Source: Epiperipatus broadwayi
Lineage: Eukaryota > Onychophora > Udeonychophora > Euonychophora > Peripatidae
Assembly (NCBI GenBank): GCA_028023455.1
Contig: JAQFVV010006305.1
Span: forward strand, 3,713,001 to 3,777,000
Direction: 5' to 3'
DNA: 64,000 nt
Below the pieces are notes generated by a model that searched no databases, was not told the origin of the DNA, and worked only from the letters and a program-made list of their open reading frames with translations. The position numbers and the translations under genes were made by a program. Of this stretch, positions 1 through 12,079 are shown piece by piece; position 1 is the stretch's first letter, and every line of letters begins with the position of its first letter.

Positions 1-1420
1 TGCTAACTACAATGTAAGCAATTTAAGTTGACATTATAAAGTAAATCATCCCCATTTTTCAACTCAATACCCACACAATTCCAAATTGTTGTCAGAGAAA
101 GTTAAGTCATTGCAATCAGATCTTCATAAGCAACAAGAACTCTTGTTTTCATTTAATCATGAAGATGACAGAGCCAACAAAGCTAGTTTTTTGTTAGCTT
201 GGAATATTGCTCATGCCAAACATCCAAATTAAAAAGAATTTATTAAAAGAAACTTGGAAGTAGTTAAAGTTTTGGATTGAGATAATACAAAATGGCAGAA
301 ATTGATTGCACAAGTTCCTATTTTATGCTATATGACTGAGCATTATATTAGTGAAATTAGTAAAAATATTGAAAATTATTTGTTGTGAGATTTGAAAAAT
401 TGTACAGCACTCAGTTTAGCTTTTGATGAGCCTACGGATATTCAGGATGTTCCATAATTGCCCATTTTTGTCTGCTATGTATCTACAGATATAAATATGA
501 AAGAAGAAATACTAGATCTATTAGATTTTAGCAAAACAACTTACAATATTGATGTCAAAAGTACTCTTGATGATGTAATGAACAGGTTTAAAAAGCCTGG
601 TAATAAATTTGTAAGTATTGTGACTGACCAAACCCCTGCAATAATAAAGAAAAACATAGGTCTTTTAAACAAAATCCCACATTTTGTACCTCTTCACAAA
701 TCACCACAAGCATCTCATAGCAAAGCATTTGAAATATAAAATGTGCGGAAGTTTATTTTGCAGATTGTGAATTTAATTAGAACAAATGACAAAACACACC
801 ATCAATTTAAGAATTTTTTAGAAGAGTTAAGTGATGAAACAAATGAATTACCCAGAGAGCTCTCCTTATGGTCTATTATAAAATGTTTGTAAACTTATAA
901 TGTTTTGAACTATTTTGTGGAACTTCTAAATTCTATCACAACATTTTTAAAAGACAAAGAAAAAATACTTGGAATTAAAAGATGAAACTTAGCTTCCTAA
1001 TGTTCCTTGTATACATTATGAAAGATTTGCAAACACTTAATTTGACTTCACAAAGGGGGGGGGTTATTAGTGGATTGTTACAAACTGTATTTAATTTTGA
1101 AGCTTTTTGTGCATGATCTTAAATCCAGAATATTTAATCATTGAATATAAAGAAAATATGCCAGAATTGGAATGATTATAGGATTGAAGATTTGAAATAT
1201 TTTAAATTTACATTTGCATATTTTGTAAACCCATTTATTTGTGATATTACTGAAGATAGATTTACAATTTCTGTAACAATACTTGTTGTAACACTACTTG
1301 TTGAAAAAGCAACTGGTTAATTGTAATTATTTAAAATGAAAGAGAATCAGGGACAGCAAATGCATCACAAATCTAATTTTGTACTTAAATTTTGAAAACT
1401 CATGTCAGAATAAAAATATC
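1..1420 (+). mobile_element. hAT transposase remnant, GTF2IRD2-like
   Basis: This is a decayed hAT-superfamily transposase, cut by the window edge. Joining frames over stops gives a recognisable series: a segment ending SFLLAWNIAHAKHPN (about 180-230), then LSLAFDEPTDIQDVP (about 412-455). The longest open stretch (458-739, 93 codons) holds VCYVSTDINMKEEILDLLDF and FVSIVTDQTPAI, and it is followed by IVNLIRTNDKTHHQFKNFLEELSDE (about 763-835). This order matches the DESTDIQD, RYVS, ATDGAPA and IRTNAKTHRQFKNF series of GTF2IRD2/ZBED-type domesticated and wild hAT transposases. DEPTDIQD would carry the first catalytic aspartate, and TDQTPA corresponds to the TDGAPA segment. In-frame stops and frameshifts occur throughout, so it is dead. 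Similarity fades after about 960, and 960-1420 is only loosely assignable. No terminal inverted repeat or target duplication is visible at the right side. Confidence 0.8.
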
Positions 1421-3036
1421 CACACTTAAATAAAGCTGCTTGCTGCTTAAACATATTGTTGTGAATCATGAAATTGAAATATCATTCATAATTGACCAAT
1501 CAGCATCTCACAGAATTGCCAAAATGGCTTTAACAAATTATGTGCCAAATTTCAGTTTGTTAAATGTTATATTTTTTATTAATACATTTTTATTATTATA
1601 TTTTATTTTTATTATTAAAATTTTGAAATAATTATTTTGTATTTTATATCTATCTCTTAATAATATTTTTATATTTTATACAGCACTTAAAACTTGTATC
1701 AAATATTAATATGTCATCACATTAATTATTTAACATAAACTTTAACTATATGTATTTATTTCTGAGTACTTTATTAATATGGTGGGGCTCTTTACAATAT
1801 ATAAATGACCTCATGTATACCCATTTCTGTCTTATTACAAATATGTTTTTGCTTGCTTACAAGATCAAAACATCAGTATTCTTACTCAGATTAATTCTGG
1901 ACTTTGACTTACTTATTATATATTGGGAGAAATATCTAAACTGGATAATCTGAAAAAAAGTATCTAAATCTGCTGGGTTATGAAAAAATTTCAAACTTTT
2001 GTCCAGTCAGACTTAAATATGAAATCATGGGTATGTCAGGTGGATACATTAACTATTATGCCATTAGTCTTTTGATTATTACATATACCTTTTCATATTT
2101 ACAAACCTATGATATTGTATTCATATATCTTACCAAACATCAATTTCAATAATGATTTTATGTTAATGAAATATTAAATTATCAACTTCACTTAAGATTT
2201 TTCTTAGTTTTATATATTAAAAAAAACCCATAGCATTCTTAATATAAATTTTATTTAACTTTTTTAACTAGTAAACTGCAGGTGACAATGCCCTCCAGTA
2301 GAAAATTTAATCCATACATGCATATTATCATAGTAAGCTTACATTAAATATTGTTTCTGAAAACAGGATGACATTGCTAATTTTATTTTATTTATTCGTT
2401 TAATTGATTTATGCTATAATTTTATTAATCTTGTATAAACAACGAGTTAAACAGTATCATAAATTGTACAAAAGGTATGTCTAGTATTTTATTTATAGTA
2501 ATTTAAAAAAAATCCAAACTGAAAGCAATATTTAATTTTTCTTTTAATAAAATGCTTTATTGGATGGTATGATATATATTGTTTATGAAAAGAGATGTCA
2601 ATTATTATCATAAATCAAGTCTTTTAATTTTGAAATCCGTTATAAAATAGTTGTGTGATAAAAGTAAAATGAACATTTACTTCAACAATAAGATGAAACC
2701 ATACAAGTAAAGATGTTTTAATCTTAAAGCCTTAAAGCTTTAATAACTTAAATTTATTTTGCACATTAATTAATTAAGTTACTGTAAGAGTGAAAGTCTT
2801 CATGGAATTAAGCAGATCTGAAATAAAACAAGTATAAAGAGATAAAAAATCAACAAGTATTTGAAAGTTTTTGAGGTCTGAAAAAAGGAAATAAATAAAA
2901 TTAAATTATAGCATAATAATACTGAATTTTTGAAAAAATTAAAAATAAAAAGTCCTACAAAGATATATTATTAAAAATTATTAAAATCATTTGAGCTATT
3001 TTCCATATATAAATTATTGAATTTTTGATATCATAT
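1421..3036. other. AT-rich spacer, nothing recognised
   Basis: The stretch is dense in A/T homopolymers and in stop codons on all frames. The short open frames at 1440-1631 and 1750-1953 encode hydrophobic low-complexity peptides with no recognisable motif, as expected by chance in AT-rich DNA. Confidence 0.6.
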
Positions 3037-3212
3037 ATATCATCATCATTTGCAGTTATTATCGGTCCATTTAAAAATCAATATCTCTCCAAATTTAATC
3101 CAATTTGTCCAATCCATAGCCATTTTTCTCCATCAACAAATATCCTTATTTCATCCAATCGTCTCACATGTTCTCTATTTTTAGGCCTTTTACAAGCACA
3201 TGGTATCCAGCT
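3037..3212 (-). mobile_element. RTE 3'-end fragment
   Basis: On the plus strand this reads like the reverse complement of the RTE 3' end seen at 8577 and 48315. It has a remnant of the ATC tail (around 3040), then text corresponding to ATTATCAATCC, GGTCTCTCC, a C-rich stretch and TCTCACATGTGGTCTC. It stops about 175 bases into the element, so it is a severely 5'-truncated insertion, typical of LINE retrotransposition. It is diverged and non-coding. Confidence 0.7.
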
Positions 3213-4892
3213 ATTATTGTTGGTAGTAATATTACTAATATCAATAAAATATATAAATTTGTCATAAAAAGATGCAGAAAATAATTATTTTAGTAAAATT
3301 ATTTAGGTTAAAAAATACAAATTTTAAGCAAAGTATTCATTAAAAAAATCAAATGGCTTATTGCTCAGTTCATAAGAAATTGAGCATTAGAGGTGACAGT
3401 ATGGCACCAAGACCCATAGACTGTAAGCCACAGAATTCACCACTTTATCAATGAGATAATTTATATAGGACAATATTGATAATGATGATGATAATAATAA
3501 TAATGATGGTAATAATATAGATGAAAATATATAAAACATTTTGAAGTAATCATCCTATAATTATTATCATTGTTATTAGAAAGTGTTATGAAATCCTTAA
3601 AAAATAATAGTTATCATAAAATTTGGTGAAAAGACATTATGTATATTTGTTATATTAGCTTGTTACATCACAAAATATGATCTAAGTAATATTGCATACA
3701 TTGATTGGCTGAAGTGAAGAATAAATAATTCTTACTAAAAATGGTAGGAAGACAAAAAATAAATATAGTGAGTAATACCTATATTGAAAAATAATTAAAT
3801 TACTTTAAATTCTGATTTATTTGCTGTAGCTTTTCAATAATATATTTTACAGCAGAAACATTATAAGCCATATTATGTTGTTAAAAAATGTCTGAAGAGT
3901 TGTGGCTTGGAGTAGTTTGAAGCCTGTCCATTAAAGAATAAAGATTAGCTATCTTAATATAAAGCTGAGCACTGATCGTATATATGTGTGGAAATAGTAA
4001 TCTGGACCAACTGATGACTGTTGGTTTAGCTTGAAATACCTATATTGGTGATTATTTATCTTTTCAGCATGTGAGTAACCAGATTGGTCAGCAATATGAG
4101 ATGGCATGGAGAGTTGTGGGTCGTGTGAAAGTCTGAGTTTGAATCCCTTATATAATTAAATTCTGAAATTAAAAATAATGTTTAAAGAACTGAAAACAGT
4201 TATGATTAAGATAATACTATTTAAAAAAAACTAATTGTATTCTACTTGAAGTGACTTAAATTATTATTTTAACATTACTTGAAAATATGTTAATAAATTA
4301 ATTTCATGTTTATGCTTTTTTCATTTTTTTATTACAAAATTTTCTCTATTGACAATTTAATTAGCCAACAGAATTTTTCAGAGGTTGTCAATATAATAGA
4401 CATTCTAAAAAATGTTCACAGGTTTTGAACAAGTCAAAAAATTAATCAAAATATCAGGAAGATAAATAATAAAAGTTCATAAAAAAAGTTAAAGATAATT
4501 TATTACGAATTAAAATATTTTACTAAGTCAAAACAAACCAATAAAAAGTAAATGTAAAACTTAAAAAACTAAACTATTTTTTCTTAAAGTTGTTAGTGTC
4601 ATGTGACGATATTTATAATTTTTGTTGCATTCTTCTTAGTCTGCTTCTCTTTCTTTTACTGTGAAATCCACTTCCTTGGCTTCAAAATTTCCTCAATATA
4701 AATATATAGTTTAAAATCACAATAGCTTTTCATAAGAGTAATTAGTTCTTTTAAATTATGCATGCACGAACTTTTCAATAGTATGTAATAAATATTTAAA
4801 TCCAAGAACTATGATAAGCATTAAATTACTTTTATAGTATTCATAAGAATATACAGAAATTGCCAAAACTTTATATATTGAACTCTCTCTCT
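3213..4892. other. AT-rich spacer with one possible tRNA-like scrap
   Basis: No gene is seen. Around 4093-4150 a segment ends in GAGTTTGAATCCC, which resembles a tRNA B box/T arm, but the upstream arms do not fold convincingly. At 3958-3975 a 14-base string (TAAAGCTGAGCACT) is shared with the arms of the hairpin inserted at 48818, which hints at a dispersed repeat. Confidence 0.4.
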
Positions 4893-6035
4893 CATCACTT
4901 TCATCATTTTTAACTATTATCAATCCACTGCAAGATGAATGTCTCTCAAAGTTTAATTGAATTTCCTTGATTTCTATCTTCTCTTCTCCACATTCTACCA
5001 GCAAACTTCCTTTTTTCAACAACCCATTACATACATGGACTCTTTCTAGATCCTTTATAATTTAAGATTTCAACAATCCATCTATTATCATTTCTTCTAA
5101 CAATATGTCTAGTTCAGCTACATTTCATTCTCTTAATTCTTTCAATGATTTCAGCAATACTTATTTGTATTATCACCTATGTATTTCACTTTTGACCTCT
5201 TCTTGTTACTACTAAGCTACATCTCTACATACTTTGTTGAATGGTCTAAAGACTATAAACTGTTTTTCTGTTAAGTGCCCACAACTCAGATCCATAAGTA
5301 AGAACTTGTAATACAATTTATTAAAAACATTCCTTTTCAAATGTGTAGGCACATTTCATTTTAATAATAAGTTATTTCTACCAAAAGTACTTCACACCAG
5401 TTTAATTCTATGATTAATTTTATTCATTATGTTTCCATTTGTATTAATAATTTGACTATTGTATTTATAGTTATTAATCTCTAATTCATTATTATAAATC
5501 TTCATTTGAAAAAATGCACTGAAGATTCCTGTCTTCTTTTTACCACTTTACTTTAGTCCTACTTTTTTACTTTCATTTGATAAATCACTCTTGGAATACT
5601 TCCTATAGTTCTGAGGAATTGTTTTCAAAAGAAATTATATCATGTGTAAAATAGATACTTGAATAATCTCCATTTAATTTTAATTTCTAGCTTTCAATTT
5701 TAATCCACAAAAGACTTCTTGTAAAACTGCCATAAAATATTTTGTAACTATGGAGTCATGCTACCACACAATCCTAGTCAATGTTAATCTTCTTGATAAA
5801 ATGCTGTAATTTAATTAATTATAGCTATTGCATTTTGATAAGCACTTATCAAAATATAAAAAATATCATGGTCTATATCATGATGACCCAATGCTTTAAT
5901 TATTGTAGAAATGCTTAGAAAATCAAATGATTTTTCATAATTCATAAATCCAAAACATAATGGCAACATATTCATTGGTCCTTTTTATAATTATCCTCAA
6001 TACTTGGATGTGATCAAATGTGCTAAAATCACATT

Positions 6036-6800
6036 TAATTTGATAATTCTTATATTTATTGACAATGTTTGGACATTTCTCTGAGTAAAAGTGTGGTAAT
6101 ATTTCTGCTGCTTTAAATGGCAGTTTTAAGATAATAACATATTAGCATAGAATATTTTAATATTGTCAATTTAGCCATACTGCTTTTAGTGATTTTTTAA
6201 TTGAAAAAAAAATCTGAAAATGTCAGCATCATACAGATAGTTGCTAATATTAATCATTATTACTATATTGTACTTAAAAATATTTCTTTTCAGGGCTTTC
6301 TGTCCTTGATGATGCTTTAGGTGAAAGTTTTTGTGAACATCATCACCTGGAAAAATTGACAGTGTTTGAAATTTTTCAAATATTTTAATAATTATAAAGC
6401 AAAGGTCAGATATTAATGTAAACTTTGATAAATTTATCACAGACCCACCTTCATTCATTGACATTAAAAAAATTTCATTTTCTGAAAGAGTGTTTATGCT
6501 AACATCAATGATGACATTTATATGCTTTAATTATATTTAAAAATCAGTTTTTAAATATTTGAAAAACATCAAATATGTGATTTTTTAAGAATATTATCCC
6601 TTTATTAAATTAAAAAAATCAAGTCCAAAGTACTACATTTTAGTATAAAATAAAGATTATACAGAAGTGAAAGGTTGAGCATTTTCAAAAACTTGCAGCA
6701 TTTTAGTATAAAATAAAGATTTTATACAGAAGTGAAAGGGTGAGCATTTTCAAAAACTTGCACCAGGTGTAACAATAAAAAATATCAATTTGAAAAGAAT
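6036..6800. other. Unassigned insert within RTE copy A
   Basis: This stretch interrupts the alignment of copy A to its relatives. The breakpoints are uncertain by several tens of bases because the flanks are decayed, and no target duplication is evident. It contains a 63-bp tandem duplication (6636-6698 and 6699-6762). The open frame at 6186-6464 on the minus strand has no motif I recognise. Confidence 0.5.
6636..6762. repeat. Tandem duplication, 63-bp unit, two copies
   Basis: Both units begin CATTTTAGTATAAAATAAAG and end with TTTTCAAAAACTTGCA. They differ by a couple of inserted T residues and one or two substitutions. Unit starts at 6636 and 6699 give a period of 63. Confidence 0.85.
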
Positions 6801-8576
6801 AAATTCTGCTTGTTCTTTTGGTTGTTTAAAATCGAAAATTTGTTGTAGATAAGTTGTAATTATTTTATTAAAAAAATTGTATAGAACTAATAAAAGACAG
6901 ATAAATCTGTAATTTCTATTATCTTTATTATTACTTTTTAAATATCATTATTACTCCTATGTTCTTTCAATCATATAATACACCTCTATCATTTAGATAT
7001 TTGGTATATAACTTAGCCTACATATTTTTTCTCCATCTGTATTGATTAAGATATCAGTTATAAATCTATCATTATCAGGAACTTTTCCCTTTTTCATAGA
7101 TATAACTGCATATCTCACTTCGTTGTTTAAAACATAAGTCAATTCAGAAGATATAGCATTTGTAGGGAATACTTTGTTTTCTTGTTCTTTATTGCTATAT
7201 TATTCCCAATAAAAATATCCTCCACATATTTTATGATGTCATCTCTCATTTTAATTATAGTTCCATCTTTTTTTTTTATTGCAGAATTTATATCAATTCT
7301 AGGATGTTGTTTTATACTACTGAGACTTTTATTTTTGTCAATAAATTACCTTATTAATTCACAATTATATTCTTTATATCATTATTAACTCTATTTCATA
7401 CCATTTTACAAAACTCTAAATATTCAATTGCTTTTAATAAATCACTTTTATATATTCCTTCTTTTTTTGTACATTGTTTTGTCTCAGTAGAAATTTTATT
7501 GTGTAAATGTTGCTTTCTTGTACTACTTATCTTTGTTAAAGTTATTAATAGTATATCAATTACTTCCTATTGATTTCATTCAAATCTGAACCATCTTCAG
7601 AATCTATTAATATTTTAATAGCAAGATCAAATTTAAATTCATTGGAATGTCTCTGAAGAATTGAAGTATTAATTCTAAATACTGTTTTTATTAAAAAATT
7701 TTGTCTTTCTAATTTTGCATTAACACATATTTTATATCTGGACTAATTAATGATCATTTCCTGTGTTGAATTTATTAATAACATTAATAATCTTGAAAAT
7801 ATATTTTGCTAGTCAAAATATATTTTCATTTATATGTTTTCATGTCCATTTCTATTTAGTATTTTTCTCAAAAAAAAAAAATCATAATATTCAGTTGATC
7901 TTTTTCTGAAAACTCCACAAGTCTATATTTTACTTCATTTTTATCCATAATCAAATTTACCTACAAAGCTTTCATCTTTCAATTATCTACCAATTTTAGC
8001 ATTAAAGAATGCAATGACAATTTAAAAATGTTATTCGTTCTGATCAAAAGCATTTTGTACAACTAAATAAAATCCTCTACTACTCATCAAAATGAGTATT
8101 TGTTATGACATAATCTTGAATTATCTGCATTTGATATCTTTTATTAAGTTGAATAACTAATTTTACCACTCAGTCTGATCCACTGTCAATCTCCACAATG
8201 TTGTTCTTTCATTTTTATTTACAATGGATACAACTCCGCTTGTGTTTTCAATATTTGTGCCTTTATAATTATATTTAATTTATATTTATAATTTACATTT
8301 ATAGTTATTGTCAATTTATTTTTTCTTCTAACTTCACAAAGTCCAACGATGTCCCATTTAATATTACATAGTTCTTTGAATTCTTACAGTGTTCCTTCAT
8401 TTGAAAGTGATCTGCAGTTGTAAACAGCTAAATAAAAAGTTATCATCAAATAGTCTGGCTCCAAAACCAATGGATTCTTAGTACTCTCGACTTGGCCAAT
8501 AACTGCTGCATTGGCTGCTGACTTTGCAGTCTTCTGGAAATTAGGGTCATGATTTCATTGTTTGTCATGATTGTAT

Positions 8577-11500
8577 CATCATCATCATCAACAACAATTA
8601 TCAATCCACTGCAGGATGAAGGTCTCTCCAATTTCAATTCATCTTTTCTGATTTTTAGCTTCTCTTTTCCACACCACCCCTATAAACTTTCTTATTTCAT
8701 CCATTCATCTCACATGTGGTCTCTTTCTGGGTCTTTCACAATCTCTTGGAATACAGTTTAAGATTTCAATTGTCCATCTATTATCATATCTTCTAGCAAT
8801 ATGTCCAGCCCAACTCCACTTTAGTCTTTTAATTTTTTCAATGAGGTCAGTAACATCTGTTTGTTCTTTTACCCATATTTTGCATTTTCAATTTCTTCTT
8901 GTTACATCCAGCATGCATCTCTCCACACTTTCGTGAGTGGTCTGAAGTCTTTGTATTGCTCTTCTATTAAGTGTCCACATCTTAGATCCATAACTAAGAA
9001 CTGGTAAAACATATTTATTAAAAACCTTCCTTTTCAAACACAGGCATATTTCCTTTTAATATCAAGTTATTTCTACCAAAAGCACTTCCACTAAGTTTAA
9101 CTCTATGATTAATTTGATCCATTATGTTTCCATCTGTATTAATAATCTGACCAAGATATTTGTAGCTGTTAACTTCTTCTAACACATCATAATCATTCTT
9201 TATTTTCATATTTTGAGAAAATCTATTAAACATTACTTTAGTCTTTTTAACACTTATCTTTAATCCTACTTTCTTACTTTCATCTGATAACTCCTGCAAC
9301 ATTTCCTGCAGGCTCTAAAGCATTATTTGCAAAAAAAAACAACTACATCACCTGCAAATTCTAAATGACTTAAATAGTTTCCATTTACTTTCACTTCTTT
9401 GGCTTCCCATTTTAATCCACAAAATACTTCTTGCAGTAATGCTGTAAAAAGTTTTGCAGATATGGAGTCATCAATATTGACATTCCTAGTATCATTATGT
9501 ACTTTAATTGTTGCTGTTGCATTTTTATAAATATTCTTTAAAATATGACAATATCCTAGATACATGTCTTGATAATCCAATGCTTTAATCACTGAAGAAA
9601 TCTTTATAGAATCAAATGCCTTTTTTATAATCTACAAATCCAAAGCATAATGGCAACTCATATTCATTTGTCCTTTTTATAAATTCTCTCAATACCTGGA
9701 TATGATATACTGTACTAAAACCACTTTTAAATCCAGATTGTTCTCTTAGTTTGTGGAAATCCAATGTCCTCTGTGGACGAGTTGTAATTATCTTGGTAAA
9801 AATTTTGTATAAAACTGATTAAAGGCTGATTGGTCTGTAATTTTAATATCTTCTTTATCACCTTTTTAAAATAATAATATTAATACTGCATTCTTACAAC
9901 CATCTGGTATATCTTTATCATTTAGACATTTGGTATAAAACTTTGCTAAAAAAATTATATTTCTTCACCTGCTTCTTTTAATATATCACTGACAATTCCA
10001 GCATTACCTGGAGACTTTCCTTTCTTCATAAATTTAATTACATGTCTCATTTCTTCATTTAAAAATCTGGGCAATTCAGAAGATATAATAGATATAAGAA
10101 GTACTTGTTATTTATTACTATATAATTCTTGATGGAAGTTTTGTATTCAATTCATGATGTCATCTCTCTTTTTAGTAATAATTCTATCTTTTTTTTTTGC
10201 AAATATAAATTTTCTACCAAGACCAAAATGTTGTTTTACACTCTTGAGACTTTTATTCTCTTCTACAGCTTTCTTTGCTAATTCAAAGTTGTACTTTCTA
10301 ATATCATTTTCAACTGTTTTCCACACCATTTTACAAAATTCGAGATGTTCAATCATTTTTAATGTATCATTTTTGTATATCTTCATATTCCTCCTTTTTT
10401 CATAAATTCTCTAGTCTCAGTAGAAATTTTATTGGTCAATTGCTGCTTTTTTCTACCAGCTATTTTTGTTGCAGTTTTTAAAAGTGAATCTGTTATTTTC
10501 ATATTAATTTCATTCAAATCTAAATCATGTTCAAAATCTAGTAATACTTGAAACCAATTTATAAGGTCTAATTTAAATTCATTAGAATGTTTCTGAAGAT
10601 TAGGAGTGTCTAGTATAAATATTGTTTTTCTTAATAATTTTTGTCTCTCTAGTTTTGCTTTAACATGTATCTTACCTCTTATTAATCAATGATCATTTCC
10701 TGTGTTAAATTTATTAAGAACATTACAATCTTGAAATATGTATTTTCTGTTAGTCAAAATATAATCCAGTACTGCTGTCCAATCATTTGGATGCTTCCAT
10801 GTCCATTTCATTTTAACATTTTTCTCAAAAAAAAAAAATTCATAATATAAAGTTTTTCTCCTGCAAACTCCACAAGTCTATGTCCTCTCTCATTTCTATT
10901 ACCATAACCAAAATTACCTACAGTACTTTCATATTTCATTTTTTTTTACCAATTCTACCATTAAAGTCTTTCATAACAATTTTAAAATGTTGTTTACTCT
11001 AATCAAAAGCCTTTTGTAAATTCATTTAAAAATCTTCTACTACTCACCACTATGAAAATTTGTTGGGGCATAAGCCTAAATAATTTGCATTTAGTATCTG
11101 CTATTAAGTTGTATAACTAATCTTGCCTCTCTGTCCAATACACCATCAATATTCACAATGTTGTTCTTCCACTTTTTATTTATAATTAATCCTACTCCAC
11201 ATGCATTTCCAATATTTGTGCCTTTACAGTAGAGTACATATCCACTTTTTAAATCAATTGTTTCTTCATCTTTTCTTCTAACTTCACAAAGTCCAACAAT
11301 GTCCCATTTAATATAAGACAGATATTCTTCTAATTTTTGCAATCTTCCTTCACTTGAAAGTGATTGGCAGTTGTAAGTACCTAAATAAAGGTCATCATCG
11401 AATGACAGCCTGGGTCTACAATCAGGAAATTCTTAGCACCCTCTGCTTTCGGCCACCAACTGCTGCCTTGATTGGTGACTTTACAGCCTCCTGGGAATAA

Positions 11501-11854
11501 GGGCCATGATTTATTTTTGTCTGTCATGATTGTATATTTCTATTGGAAAAATATTTATCATTTACACATACATTCATTCTGCTTTATCAAGCAACTAAGA
11601 AGAATGACCATTGTGTTTTTTGATCTTAAACTCAGATGTAAAAAGCCAATAAACTCACCATGCTTGATAATGCATGTTAGTGAGCAGCTCATTCATGTTT
11701 GTGTACTATATGAATAACCACATAGTAATAACAGCTACAATGACAAGAATGTATGTAGTAGACATTAGGAATTTGCCCTGCCCAGTTTCTTTAAAGCCTC
11801 CAAGAGGAATTAAAGAGTCTCCTTTTAGTTAATAGCAAACTCCTTTCTGCACCC
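8577..11854 (-). mobile_element. RTE-clade LINE copy B (full length, inactive)
   Basis: This is a complete minus-strand RTE element of about 3.28 kb. The 3' end is an ATC/GAT microsatellite tail (8577-8592), typical of RTE. Reading on the minus strand: 5' UTR (11854-11530); endonuclease fragment 11342-11091, with YIKWDIVGLCEVRR and LVIQLNSRY; linker fragment 10386-10147; RT palm around 9592-9323; thumb/C-terminal fragment 9302-9018, with KVGLKISVKKTKVMFNRF and SYKYLGQIINTDGN. The catalytic box reads FAGD at 9347-9358, where related copies have FADD, so one catalytic aspartate is lost in addition to the frameshifts. It is flanked by imperfect 11-bp direct repeats (8566-8576 CATGATTGTAT and 11855-11865 CATGATTAGAT), which are pieces of the 5' UTR of copy A. 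Confidence 0.88.
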
Positions 11855-12055
11855 CATGATTAGATATACCTATTTAAAAAAAGAAGTCCATTCACACACA
11901 CATTCATTCTTCCTTTAAGCAACTATTAGGCAACTTCAAAGAAAGAGCATGATATTTCCTGATCTTAAATTCAGAAATAACAAGTCAGTAAACTCACCAA
12001 ATTACCTCATGCATGTTGATAAGCATGTTCTTATAATATACATAATAATATTACA
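11855..12055 (-). mobile_element. 5' UTR remainder of RTE copy A
   Basis: This segment is a second, diverged copy of RTE 5' UTR sequence. It aligns with 11518-11720 and 51530-51735 through shared strings such as CACATACATTCATTC, TGATCTTAAA(C/T)TCAGA and AAACTCACCA. It continues exactly where copy A stops at 8576, so it is the displaced 5' end of A rather than a tandem promoter unit of B. It fades out just before the Penelope-like element. Confidence 0.75.
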
Positions 12056-12079
12056 AATATATACATATTAAAAATATAT

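Larger units (their letters stand above)
4893..8576 (-). mobile_element. RTE-clade LINE copy A (old, split)
   Basis: This is a heavily decayed minus-strand RTE LINE. Its 3' end lies at 4893 next to a degenerate ATC tail, followed by text co-linear with copies B and C: the C-terminal region (about 4920-5300), the RT region (about 5380-6035), then from about 6801 the fingers, linker and endonuclease regions up to 8576. About 765 bases between roughly 6036 and 6800 do not align to the other copies and are probably a later insertion. No long ORF remains. The copy does not end at 8576: its 5' UTR resumes at 11855 on the far side of RTE copy B, so B inserted into A. The family encodes an AP-type endonuclease plus reverse transcriptase used for target-primed reverse transcription. 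Confidence 0.8.

Noticed and set aside
3998-4050. CTGATGA followed by GAAA near 4010-4035
   Set aside because: The bases between do not form a stem II and no GTC/UH with a matching stem I is present.
11884-12055. Tandem promoter-like 5' UTR monomer of RTE copy B
   Set aside because: Its position and the matching edge at 8576 show it is the displaced 5' end of copy A.
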